Below, in pieces: positions 8,977 through 16,699 of a DNA stretch of 64,000 nt. Positions within the stretch are counted from its first letter, which is position 1, and each line of letters starts with the position of its first letter. Origin of the DNA: Elizabethkingia occulta (lineage in GTDB: Bacteria; Bacteroidota; Bacteroidia; Flavobacteriales; Weeksellaceae); NCBI RefSeq assembly GCF_002023715.1, contig NZ_MAHX01000020.1, positions 124,001 through 188,000 on the forward strand, given 5' to 3'. The translations under genes and the position numbers were made by a program. The notes beneath the pieces were generated by a model. It searched no databases. It was given only the letters and a program-made list of their open reading frames with translations, and was not told where the DNA came from.

Positions 8977-10110
8977 ATGAAAAATATACTAATTACTGGA
9001 GGTGCAGGATTTATTGGATCTAATCTAGCTTTAAAATTAATTTCAAAAGGTTATAATATAACAGTTTTAGATAATCTGTCACCACAAATTCATGGTGAAA
9101 ATCCAACGGAAACCTCTCCATTATATTTAAGTGTTAAGGACAAAGTTAAATTTATTTTAGGAACAGTAACCAGTGAAGAAGATTGGAGGAAAGCTATTGA
9201 AGGACAAGATGCTATTGTACATTATGCGGCAGAAACAGGAACAGGGCAATCCATGTATGAAGTGAAAAAATATATTGACGTAAATATTAATGGAACTGCG
9301 CTATTATTAGATTTATTAGTAAATACTAAGCATACGATTAAAAAAGTGGTTGTCGCGTCTTCTCGTTCTATTTATGGGGAAGGAAAATACATTAGTCAAG
9401 AGTTAGGTGCTGTTTATCCAAAACAACGTACAGCAGACTATATGAATCAAGGTGATTTCGAAGTGAAATATCCAGGTTCATCTACTTTGACCTTGGTTGG
9501 TACTGATGAAGCTTCAAAAATTCATCCATCTTCTGTTTATGGAATTACAAAGCAAAATCAAGAACAAATGGTATTAACGGTTTGTCCTACAATTGGTATT
9601 GCAGGGGTGGCATTTCGTTATCAAAATGTATATGGTCCTGGTCAGTCTCTTAAAAATCCTTATACCGGAATTTTATCTATTTTTTCTACGCAAATTAAAA
9701 ACGGAAATGGTATTAATATTTTCGAAGATGGAAAAGAAACCAGAGATTTTGTTTTCATTGATGATGTAGTGGATGCTACGATTTTAGGTATTGAAAAGGA
9801 AGAAGCAAATAATCAGGTATTTAATGTCGGCACGGGAGTGGCAACAGATGTATTGACCGTAGCCGAGGGATTAATAAGAAATTATGGAGTAGAAGTTCCG
9901 ATAACAATTTCCGGAAACTACAGGTTGGGAGATATTCGTCATAACTATGCGGATTTAACCAAAATTAATTCAGTTTTGGGTTTCAAACCAAAAGTAACAT
10001 TTGAACAAGGTCTTCAACAATTCACAGAATGGGTAAATATGCAAGAAGTTCAAGAAGATCAGTATCAAAAATCGATTGATGAAATGAAAGCGAAAGGTTT
10101 ATACAGATAG
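8977..10110 (+). CDS. NAD-dependent nucleotide-sugar epimerase/dehydratase
   Basis: An extended short-chain dehydrogenase of 377 residues. It starts MKNILITGGAGFIGSNLALKL (Rossmann GxxGxxG) and has the catalytic SSSVYGITKQ (Y-x3-K), followed by the YGPGQSLKNPYTGI substrate region and the DFVFIDDV motif found in UDP-glucose 4-epimerase and dTDP-sugar epimerases. The longest frame starts at a TTG at 8971, but the ATG at 8977 directly precedes the nucleotide-binding strand and is preferred. It may be a 4-epimerase acting on a dTDP- or UDP-sugar made in this locus. The specific reaction cannot be told from the sequence. Confidence 0.83.
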   Translation: MKNILITGGAGFIGSNLALKLISKGYNITVLDNLSPQIHGENPTETSPLYLSVKDKVKFILGTVTSEEDWRKAIEGQDAIVHYAAETGTGQSMYEVKKYIDVNINGTALLLDLLVNTKHTIKKVVVASSRSIYGEGKYISQELGAVYPKQRTADYMNQGDFEVKYPGSSTLTLVGTDEASKIHPSSVYGITKQNQEQMVLTVCPTIGIAGVAFRYQNVYGPGQSLKNPYTGILSIFSTQIKNGNGINIFEDGKETRDFVFIDDVVDATILGIEKEEANNQVFNVGTGVATDVLTVAEGLIRNYGVEVPITISGNYRLGDIRHNYADLTKINSVLGFKPKVTFEQGLQQFTEWVNMQEVQEDQYQKSIDEMKAKGLYR

Positions 10111-10113
10111 TTT

Positions 10114-11139
10114 ATGATTACCAATCAATTACGTGGAAAAAAAGTCCTATTCTTAAGCGTTCGGACTTTTAATTTAGAAAATGAGATTATTCGTAAACTA
10201 GAATCTTTTGGAGCCTATGTTACCTATTTTGATGAAAGACCTAATAATAATAATTTCACAAAAGCAATTATTAGGGTTAAAAAGTCCTTATATCAAGTTA
10301 GAATTAATTCATATTATCAGAATATTCTGAAAACAATTGAGAACGAAAACTATGATTTCCTTTTTGTAAATAAAGGAGAGGTTGTCCCTGAGTTTTTTTT
10401 GCAGGAATTTAATAAGCAAAATCCCGCTTGTACAAAACTATTCTATTGTTGGGATTCCTTTGATAATAATCCTCATGCTTTAAAAAATTTGGTTTATTTT
10501 GATAGAAAATCTTCTTTTGATCCATTAGATGCAAAAAAGTATAATATCTATTTTAGACCTCTTTTTTTCTTGGATGAATATGAAAATTTGGAAATGGGAA
10601 AAGAAGTTTTAGATTTATTATTTATAGGTACTGCTCACTCAGACCGCTATATTATTAGTTCCAAAATAAAGAACTGGTGTCAGCAAAATAAACTGAAGGC
10701 ATTTTGTTTCTATTATATGCAAGGTAAATTTGTATATTTCTATAAACGCTTTTTTGATAAAACATTTAAACAATTCGATTATAAAAAGTTAAGTTTCAAA
10801 TCTCTTAGCAAAGTGCAAATTTTGGACTATTATCAAAAATCTAAAGTGATTTTAGATATCAATCATCCTTATCAAAGAGGTTTAACACTCCGTACTTTTG
10901 AAGCATTAGGAGCGAAAAAAAAAATAATTACAACAAATCAGGAAATTAAAAAATTTCCTTTTTATAATGAAAATAATGTCTTTGTAATTGATAGAACAAA
11001 TATTAGGCTGAATAAATCTTTTTTTGAAACTCCTTATCAAAAAGTAGACAAAGAAACTTACAAAAAATTTTCTTTAGAAGGTTTTTTATATAATATTTTT
11101 ATAAATCCTGAACAGGATTATTGGAATAAATCACTATAA
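10114..11139 (+). CDS. CgeB-like/GT-B putative glycosyltransferase
   Basis: A 341-residue soluble protein. The C-terminal part (ILDINHPYQRGLTLRTFEALGAKKKIITTNQEIKKF, from about residue 245) matches the glycosyl-transferase family 1 'CgeB/spore-protein-like' domain, in which an arginine-x-phenylalanine-glutamate segment binds the nucleotide sugar. The N-terminal part has alternating strands and helices (KKVLFLSVRTFN, LFVNKGEVVPEFFL) as in GT-B proteins. It follows the epimerase by 3 nt and precedes the initiating transferase by 2 nt. I read it as a repeat-unit transferase, with less certainty than the other GTs. Confidence 0.65.
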   Translation: MITNQLRGKKVLFLSVRTFNLENEIIRKLESFGAYVTYFDERPNNNNFTKAIIRVKKSLYQVRINSYYQNILKTIENENYDFLFVNKGEVVPEFFLQEFNKQNPACTKLFYCWDSFDNNPHALKNLVYFDRKSSFDPLDAKKYNIYFRPLFFLDEYENLEMGKEVLDLLFIGTAHSDRYIISSKIKNWCQQNKLKAFCFYYMQGKFVYFYKRFFDKTFKQFDYKKLSFKSLSKVQILDYYQKSKVILDINHPYQRGLTLRTFEALGAKKKIITTNQEIKKFPFYNENNVFVIDRTNIRLNKSFFETPYQKVDKETYKKFSLEGFLYNIFINPEQDYWNKSL

Positions 11140-11141
11140 GT

Positions 11142-12098
11142 ATGCAATACCTACTAATTATCATATCTCTTTTCATCTTAGAACTTATTTACTTCAAAAT
11201 TGCAGATAGGTTTAATATTATAGATAAACCTAATGAAAGAAGTTCACATACTCAGATTACATTGAGGGGAGGTGGAATTATTTTTTATTTTGGAGCATTA
11301 TTATTCTTTATAATTTCAGATTTTCAATATCCATATTTTATACTTGGACTTACTCTAATGGCCTTAATAAGTTTTTTGGATGATATATTTACATTGTCTA
11401 ATAAGATTCGGTTACTAATACACTTAGTAAGTGTAATACTGATGTTCATGCAGATAGGACTTTTTTCTTATGCATGGTTTATTCCTTTAATAGCATTGGT
11501 ATTAACTATCGGAATTATTAATGCTTATAACTTTATGGATGGGATTAATGGGATTACAGCGTGTTATAGCTTGGTTGTTCTAATTTTATTAGCTATAGTC
11601 AATCAAAGAATAGATTTTATAGATGGAAATTTAATATACTATAGTATTATTGCAACACTAGTTTTTGGTTTTTTTAATTTCAGACAAAAAGCAAAATGCT
11701 TTGCCGGAGATGTAGGGAGTGTAAGTATTGCATTTATTATTGTATTCCTTTTAGGTCAGTTAATAAGGAAAACTGGAAATATTATATACTTGTTGTTTTT
11801 AACAGTATATGGATTAGATGCAATATGGACTATTATTAGAAGGTTAAACAAACGTGAAAATATTTTTAAAGCTCATCGCAGCCATTTATACCAATATTTA
11901 GCAAATGAAAATAAGACTAATAAACTGATTGTTTCCGGAATCTATGGATTGATACAACTATTTATTGGAGGGATTGTAATATGGGGAACATCGCTGTCCG
12001 TAAGTGCTCAGCTAATATTGTCAGGAAGTATTATAGGTTTCGGTAGTATTGTATATTTTGGAATAAAACAAAAATTAATAAAAAAACATAATCTTTAG
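11142..12098 (+). CDS. WecA/MraY-family undecaprenyl-phosphate sugar-1-phosphate transferase
   Basis: Polytopic membrane enzyme (318 residues, about ten membrane segments) that starts repeat-unit synthesis by moving a HexNAc-1-phosphate from a UDP-sugar to undecaprenyl phosphate. Diagnostic motifs are DKPNERSSHTQITLRGGG, the SFLDDIF aspartate pair, AYNFMDGINGI, CFAGDVGSVS and KAHRSHLYQ with the conserved histidines. This corresponds to the WbpL/WbcO type used for FucNAc or QuiNAc in other bacteria. The gene is 3 nt upstream of the PglD-like acetyltransferase, so the first sugar may be an acetylated amino sugar. Confidence 0.9.
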   Translation: MQYLLIIISLFILELIYFKIADRFNIIDKPNERSSHTQITLRGGGIIFYFGALLFFIISDFQYPYFILGLTLMALISFLDDIFTLSNKIRLLIHLVSVILMFMQIGLFSYAWFIPLIALVLTIGIINAYNFMDGINGITACYSLVVLILLAIVNQRIDFIDGNLIYYSIIATLVFGFFNFRQKAKCFAGDVGSVSIAFIIVFLLGQLIRKTGNIIYLLFLTVYGLDAIWTIIRRLNKRENIFKAHRSHLYQYLANENKTNKLIVSGIYGLIQLFIGGIVIWGTSLSVSAQLILSGSIIGFGSIVYFGIKQKLIKKHNL

Positions 12099-12101
12099 GT
12101 G

Positions 12102-12572
12102 ATGAAGAAATTTGTTTTATATGGTAATGGAGGCCATTCAAAAGTCGTGCAAGATCTTATTTATAAATTAGGAGGAACAATACAGGCAATATTTGATCAA
12201 GAAAATATATATGATCCGAATGCATTTCCAAATGCAGAAATAATAATATGTATAGGAGATAATAAAGTTAGAGAGGAAATTTCAAAAAAAATTGAACATA
12301 GGTTTGCTACATTAATTCACCCTAGTGCTGTATTAGCTAATGGTATTGAAATTGGAAAAGGTACAGTTGTTCTGGCTAATGCTGTTTTGCAGGCTGGAAC
12401 AAAAGTTGGAAAGCATGTTATAATCAATGCAAATACTACAATAGATCATGATGTTGTGATTGAAGATTTTGTTTCAGTATATCCTAATACATATATAGGA
12501 GGAGGGGCTAATATTACTAAAAATAAAATTATTGAGCCTAATCAAGTAATTGCGAGAAATACATTTTTTTAA
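12102..12572 (+). CDS. PglD-like sugar O/N-acetyltransferase, short form
   Basis: N-terminal Rossmann-like segment KKFVLYGNGGHSKVVQDL is typical of the PglD/NeuD acetyltransferases that acetylate the amino group of a UDP-4-amino-sugar; the C-terminal half is a left-handed beta helix (GIEIGKGTVVLANAVLQAGTKVGKHVIIN, IDHDVVIEDF with the catalytic HD pair). At 156 residues it is about 50 shorter than usual, ending soon after IGGGANI in NQVIARNTFF. The frame can also start at a GTG at 12099; the ATG at 12102 is preferred. No matching aminotransferase is in the window. This is the last gene before the terminator-like hairpin. Confidence 0.8.
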   Translation: MKKFVLYGNGGHSKVVQDLIYKLGGTIQAIFDQENIYDPNAFPNAEIIICIGDNKVREEISKKIEHRFATLIHPSAVLANGIEIGKGTVVLANAVLQAGTKVGKHVIINANTTIDHDVVIEDFVSVYPNTYIGGGANITKNKIIEPNQVIARNTFF

Positions 12573-12599
12573 TACTAAACAAAGACGTCTATAATAAAA

Positions 12600-12637
12600 A
12601 AAGCTTCTCTTTAGTATAATACACTATGAGAAGCTTT
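12600..12637 (+). terminator. Hairpin at end of the variable capsule operon
   Basis: Arms AAAGCTTCTC and GAGAAGCTTT are perfectly complementary (10 bp) around an 18-nt loop, 28 nt after the PglD-like gene. No strong T run follows, so it may be a weak or processed terminator. Confidence 0.55.
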
Positions 12638-12689
12638 GATAAATTGTGATTTGATGTTACTCCAAAAGTATATCATTTTTTTTAATTAC

Positions 12690-12709
12690 AATTACGGGAA
12701 ACCGTAATT
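12690..12709. repeat. Perfect 8-bp inverted repeat with GAAA loop
   Basis: AATTACGG-GAAA-CCGTAATT, with no U run on either side, lies between the capsule operon and the promoter of the TagD-rml operon. A GNRA-type tetraloop suggests a stable RNA hairpin in a leader or a protein-binding palindrome. Confidence 0.5.
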
Positions 12710-12759
12710 ATTGAAAATATTAAGAAAAAGATTTAGAAATAATATCGAATAAAATCGAA

Positions 12760-12790
12760 TTGCCTTTTCATAATTTAATATGTACTTTTG
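12760..12790 (+). promoter_or_regulatory. Bacteroidota-type promoter of the tagD-rmlCBA operon
   Basis: TTG (12760-12762) lies 20 nt before TACTTTTG (12783-12790), matching the Bacteroidota consensus TTG-N17-20-TAnnTTTG. The start codon of the TagD-like gene follows 32 nt later. Within the 249-bp gap after the PglD-like gene this is the only good promoter match I see. Confidence 0.65.
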
Positions 12791-12821
12791 CTCATTACAT
12801 TTTACAAAATAATAGATAAAA

Positions 12822-13265
12822 ATGAAAACACAAAAAATAGGAATTACTTTTTCAGCCTTTGATTTATTACATGCTGGTCATATAAAAATGTTGGAAGAAG
12901 CTAAAACCGTATGTGACTATCTTATAGTTGGATTGCAACTAGATCCTACTCTTGATAGACCAAATAAAAATAAGCCTACACAAAGTATTGTGGAGCGTTA
13001 TATTCAGCTAAAGGCATGTCGTTCTGTAGATGAAATTATCCCATATAATACAGAGGAAGACTTATTAGATATTCTAAAATCATTTGTGATAGATATACGT
13101 ATTATTGGGGATGATTATAGGGATACTAACTTTACGGGAAAAGAATATTGTGAGCAAAAAGGGATTGAAATATATTATAATAAGAGGGATCATCGTTTTT
13201 CAAGTACAGCTTTAAAAAGAGCCGTTTATGAGCAAGAGCTTAAAAAACAAGAAGCAAACAAATAA
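12822..13265 (+). CDS. TagD-like glycerol-3-phosphate cytidylyltransferase family protein
   Basis: A 147-residue nucleotidyltransferase of the cytidylyltransferase superfamily. Hallmarks are GITFSAFDLLHAGHIKML with the HxGH nucleotide-binding motif, ERYIQLKACRSVDEIIPY, RIIGDDYRD and the second signature HRFSSTALKR. Members activate glycerol-3-phosphate, ribitol-phosphate or ethanolamine-phosphate with CTP. Here the product probably decorates the polysaccharide or feeds a neighbouring pathway. It has its own promoter and is 3 nt upstream of rmlC. Its sequence differs from classic TagD, so the substrate is open. Confidence 0.82.
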   Translation: MKTQKIGITFSAFDLLHAGHIKMLEEAKTVCDYLIVGLQLDPTLDRPNKNKPTQSIVERYIQLKACRSVDEIIPYNTEEDLLDILKSFVIDIRIIGDDYRDTNFTGKEYCEQKGIEIYYNKRDHRFSSTALKRAVYEQELKKQEANK

Positions 13266-13268
13266 TCT

Positions 13269-13814
13269 ATGAAATTAATAGAAACACCACTTAAAGATTG
13301 TTATATTATTGAACCTACCGTTTTTGAGGATGAAAGAGGATATTTTTATGAAAAATACAATGAAAAAAAATTTGAAGAATTAACAAGCTTAAATGGACAT
13401 TTTGTTCAGGATAATATATCTAAATCATCTTATGGAGTTTTGCGTGGTTTGCATTTGCAAAAAGGAGATTATGCACAGGCTAAATTAGTGTCTTGTCTAG
13501 AAGGAAAGGTTTGGGATATTGCAGTAGATTTGAGAAGAGATTCTCCCACATTTGGAAAATGGTATGGAGTAGAGCTTACTGCGGAGAATAAAATACAGTT
13601 TTATGTGCCCAGAGGTTTTGCTCATGGTTTTGTGGTACTAAGTGAAACTGCTGTTTTTTCCTATAAATGTGATAATCTTTATAACAAAGAATCTGAAGGA
13701 AGTGTTAAATTCAATGATTCTGATCTTGATATTGACTGGAAAATTGCAGAGGCAGACATGATATTGTCAGAAAAAGATCAGAATGCTCCAACTTTCAAAG
13801 ACAAAAATTACTAA
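13269..13814 (+). CDS. rmlC: dTDP-4-dehydrorhamnose 3,5-epimerase
   Basis: Third enzyme of the dTDP-L-rhamnose pathway: epimerises dTDP-4-dehydro-6-deoxyglucose at C3 and C5. The 181-residue length is normal. The cupin fold motifs are all present: DERGYFYEKYNEKKFEEL, FVQDNISKSSYGVLRGLHLQ with the catalytic histidine, GKVWDIAVDLRRDSPTFGKW, and FYVPRGFAHGF. It lies between the cytidylyltransferase gene and rmlB with gaps of 3 and 7 nt, in one operon. Confidence 0.96.
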   Translation: MKLIETPLKDCYIIEPTVFEDERGYFYEKYNEKKFEELTSLNGHFVQDNISKSSYGVLRGLHLQKGDYAQAKLVSCLEGKVWDIAVDLRRDSPTFGKWYGVELTAENKIQFYVPRGFAHGFVVLSETAVFSYKCDNLYNKESEGSVKFNDSDLDIDWKIAEADMILSEKDQNAPTFKDKNY

Positions 13815-13821
13815 ATATACC

Positions 13822-14901
13822 ATGAAGCATATTATTATCACCGGAGGAGCGGGTTTTATAGGTTCTCATGTTGTAAGAGAATTTGTAAAAAAAAATCCTG
13901 AGATTACAATTATCAATTTGGATGCATTAACATATGCAGGAAATCTTGAAAATCTGAAAGATATTGAAAACTCTCCTAATTATGTTTTCGAAAAAGCGGA
14001 TATTACAAAGCCTGAAGAATTAAGAAGGGTTTTTGAAAAATATAGCCCGGATGCTGTAGTACATTTGGCAGCAGAAAGTCATGTAGACAGAAGCATTACA
14101 GATCCAAATGCATTTATTAATACAAATGTTATAGGAACAGCAAACTTACTGAATTTGTGTCGTGAATTCTGGACATTAAATCCTGAACACACACATGGCA
14201 GGTTTCCGGATGAACCACGAATAAATCTTTTTTATCATGTTTCTACAGACGAAGTGTATGGAAGTTTAGGCGAAACAGGTTTCTTTTTAGAAACAACAGC
14301 CTATGATCCTCAATCTCCTTATTCCGCTTCCAAAGCAGCGTCCGATCATTTGGTAAGAGCTTATGGTAATACTTATGGAATGCCATTCATAGTTTCTAAT
14401 TGTTCCAATAATTATGGACCAAACCACTTCCCCGAGAAGTTGATTCCACTGTGTATTTCTAATATCTTAAATGAAAAGCCATTGCCAATATATGGAGATG
14501 GAAAATATACAAGAGATTGGTTGTATGTAATTGACCATGCCAGAGCAATTCATCAAATATTTAATGAAGCTAAAACTGGAGAAACTTATAATATTGGAGG
14601 TTTTAACGAGTGGCAGAATATTGATCTGGTAAAAGAATTAATCAAGCAATTAGATGCTAAATTAGGCAAGCCAGAAGGTCATTCTGAAAAACTTATTACA
14701 TTTGTTAAAGACCGTCCCGGGCATGACAAGCGTTATGCAATTGATGCGACGAAATTAAATAAAGATCTAGGTTGGAAACCTTCAGTTACTTTTGAAGAGG
14801 GACTATCTAAGACAATTGATTGGTATTTGGATAATAAAGAATGGTTAGAAAATGTAACTTCTGGAGATTATCAAAAATATTATGAAAATCAATATTCATA
14901 A
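13822..14901 (+). CDS. rmlB: dTDP-glucose 4,6-dehydratase
   Basis: Second enzyme of dTDP-rhamnose synthesis, NAD-dependent. Motifs are MKHIIITGGAGFIGSHVV, AAESHVDRSITDP, FYHVSTDEVYGSLG, the YSASKAASDH active site and NCSNNYGPNHFPEKLIPL. The frame is open from 13783, inside rmlC, but the ATG at 13822, 7 nt after the rmlC stop, gives the normal 359-residue enzyme. A broken 5' copy of the same gene lies at 725-1243, with recognisably similar but not identical sequence. Confidence 0.96.
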   Translation: MKHIIITGGAGFIGSHVVREFVKKNPEITIINLDALTYAGNLENLKDIENSPNYVFEKADITKPEELRRVFEKYSPDAVVHLAAESHVDRSITDPNAFINTNVIGTANLLNLCREFWTLNPEHTHGRFPDEPRINLFYHVSTDEVYGSLGETGFFLETTAYDPQSPYSASKAASDHLVRAYGNTYGMPFIVSNCSNNYGPNHFPEKLIPLCISNILNEKPLPIYGDGKYTRDWLYVIDHARAIHQIFNEAKTGETYNIGGFNEWQNIDLVKELIKQLDAKLGKPEGHSEKLITFVKDRPGHDKRYAIDATKLNKDLGWKPSVTFEEGLSKTIDWYLDNKEWLENVTSGDYQKYYENQYS

Positions 14902-14940
14902 TTTTAGAAAAGGCAAATAAATTCATAAATCTGAGATTAA

Positions 14941-15807
14941 ATGAAAGGAATTATTCTCGCCGGAGGATCCGGAACAAGATTATATCCATTAACGATAGCT
15001 GTAAGTAAGCAACTAATGCCTGTTTATGATAAGCCGATGATTTATTATCCTTTATCTACTTTGCTTTTAGCAGGGATTAAAGATATACTAATCATCACCA
15101 CACCACATGATCAGGCAGGATTTGTAAAGCTCTTAGGAGATGGATCACAAATAGGATGTAATATCGAATATGTGGTACAACCCAGTCCCGACGGTTTAGC
15201 CCAGGCTTTTATTTTAGGAGAGCAATTTATTGGAAATGATGCTGCAGCTTTAGTTTTGGGAGACAACATTTTCTATGGAAATGGTATGGGGAGAATGCTA
15301 AAACATAAAACTAATCCAAATGGAGGTGTTGTATTTGCGTACCATGTAGCCGACCCGGAACGTTATGGTGTTGTTGAATTTGATGATAATTTTAAAGCCT
15401 TATCAATAGAAGAAAAGCCCTCGAAGCCTAAATCTAATTATGCAGTACCAGGCTTATATTTTTACGATAATAATGTTGTAGAAATAGCTAAGAATATAAA
15501 ACCTTCTCCACGTGGAGAATTAGAAATCACGGATGTTAATAACGTTTACTTAGAGCAAGGCAAACTAGAAGTAGGTGTACTGGACAGAGGAACAGCTTGG
15601 CTGGATACTGGGACTTTTGACTCTTTACGAGAAGCTTCTGAATTTGTTAGCGTTATTGAGAAGCGTCAGGGTTTCAAAATAGGATGTATAGAAGAAATAG
15701 CATTCCTTAACGGATTTATTAACGAAGAGAAACTTCTGGAAACAGCACAAAAGTACGGAAAGAGTGGCTACGGAGCTTATCTGAAGAATTTGATAAAAGA
15801 TAGATAG
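14941..15807 (+). CDS. rmlA: Glucose-1-phosphate thymidylyltransferase
   Basis: First enzyme of dTDP-rhamnose synthesis (288 residues, normal length). It begins [18 protein letters not shown], with the GGxGTRL nucleotide loop, then [27 protein letters not shown], and [20 protein letters not shown]. The pathway here is ordered C-B-A and no rmlD follows: a terminator comes 9 nt after the stop. The segment from DPERYGVVE onward has a broken paralogue at 1262-1717. Confidence 0.96.
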   Translation: MKGIILAGGSGTRLYPLTIAVSKQLMPVYDKPMIYYPLSTLLLAGIKDILIITTPHDQAGFVKLLGDGSQIGCNIEYVVQPSPDGLAQAFILGEQFIGNDAAALVLGDNIFYGNGMGRMLKHKTNPNGGVVFAYHVADPERYGVVEFDDNFKALSIEEKPSKPKSNYAVPGLYFYDNNVVEIAKNIKPSPRGELEITDVNNVYLEQGKLEVGVLDRGTAWLDTGTFDSLREASEFVSVIEKRQGFKIGCIEEIAFLNGFINEEKLLETAQKYGKSGYGAYLKNLIKDR

Positions 15808-15815
15808 AAAAATAA

Positions 15816-15840
15816 AGCAGACAAAGAGTCTGCTTTTTTT
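15816..15840 (+). terminator. Rho-independent terminator after rmlA
   Basis: AGCAGAC-aaaga-GTCTGCT followed by a run of six further T. It ends the capsule/rhamnose locus. Confidence 0.85.
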
Positions 15841-15914
15841 ATAAAAGATTATCCGAAGTGGAGACAAAATCAGGATTACTGAAATTCACAAACAGACAAC
15901 ATCACAATTTTCTC

Positions 15915-15922
15915 TATCTTTG
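15915..15922 (+). promoter_or_regulatory. Candidate -7 box for lptB
   Basis: TATCTTTG matches the Bacteroidota -7 consensus TAnnTTTG, 18 nt before the lptB start codon. No clear TTG lies at the right distance upstream, so only half of the promoter is supported. Confidence 0.4.
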
Positions 15923-15940
15923 TCCAATTAATTATTGCAA

Positions 15941-16669
15941 ATGATTCTACGCGGAGAAAATCTGATTAAAGAATATGGTCCTAAAAAAGTAGTAAAGGGT
16001 GTGTCTGTGGAAGTTCGACAAGGAGAGATTGTCGGATTGTTAGGGCCAAATGGTGCAGGTAAAACAACATCTTTCTACATGATCGTAGGTTTGGTAAAAC
16101 CAACCTCCGGGAAAATATGGCTGGACGACCATGAAATTACTTCGGATGCAATGTACCGTAGAGCTCAAAAAGGAATTGGTTATTTGGCTCAGGAAGCTTC
16201 AATCTTCAGGAAGTTATCTGTTGAAGATAATATTATGGGAGTGCTGCAACTTACGAAACTTTCCAAGCAGGAGCAGAAAAAGAAATGTAACGAATTAATT
16301 GAAGAGTTTTCTCTTGAGCATGTTCGTAAAAACCGAGGTGACCTATTGTCCGGTGGAGAAAGACGTAGAACTGAAATTGCACGATGTTTAGCAACGAATC
16401 CAAGCTTCATATTACTAGATGAACCTTTTGCAGGGGTAGACCCCATTGCGGTAGAAGATATCCAGAAAATTGTACGCTCTTTAGTGGACAAAAATATTGG
16501 TATTTTGATTACTGACCATAATGTACAGCAAACTCTTGCCATTACCCATAAAACTTATATTATGTTTGAGGGAAAAATTCTGAAAGAAGGTATTCCGGAA
16601 GATCTTGCTAATGACCCCGAAGTACGTCAGGCATATCTTGGAGAAAACTTTAGATTCGAAAAATTTTAA
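15941..16669 (+). CDS. lptB: LPS export ABC transporter ATP-binding protein
   Basis: Cytoplasmic ATPase of the LptB2FG complex that extracts lipopolysaccharide from the inner membrane. 242 residues with Walker A (GPNGAGKTT), Q-loop AQEASIFRKLSVEDN, signature LSGGERRRTEIARCL, Walker B FILLDEPFAGVDP and the H-switch TDHNV. The QEASIFRKL sequence and the YLGENFRF end are typical of LptB rather than of other ABC ATPases. The frame extends 6 nt upstream to a TTG; the ATG at 15941 is preferred. The LptF/G permeases are not in the window, as is common in flavobacteria. Confidence 0.95.
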   Translation: MILRGENLIKEYGPKKVVKGVSVEVRQGEIVGLLGPNGAGKTTSFYMIVGLVKPTSGKIWLDDHEITSDAMYRRAQKGIGYLAQEASIFRKLSVEDNIMGVLQLTKLSKQEQKKKCNELIEEFSLEHVRKNRGDLLSGGERRRTEIARCLATNPSFILLDEPFAGVDPIAVEDIQKIVRSLVDKNIGILITDHNVQQTLAITHKTYIMFEGKILKEGIPEDLANDPEVRQAYLGENFRFEKF

Positions 16670-16699
16670 TCCGTATCTTCGAGTGGCTTAGAAGATTTT

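Noticed and set aside
16189-16542. Long antisense frame opposite lptB (117 codons)
   Set aside because: lptB is fully conserved on the plus strand; the antisense translation has no protein-like pattern.
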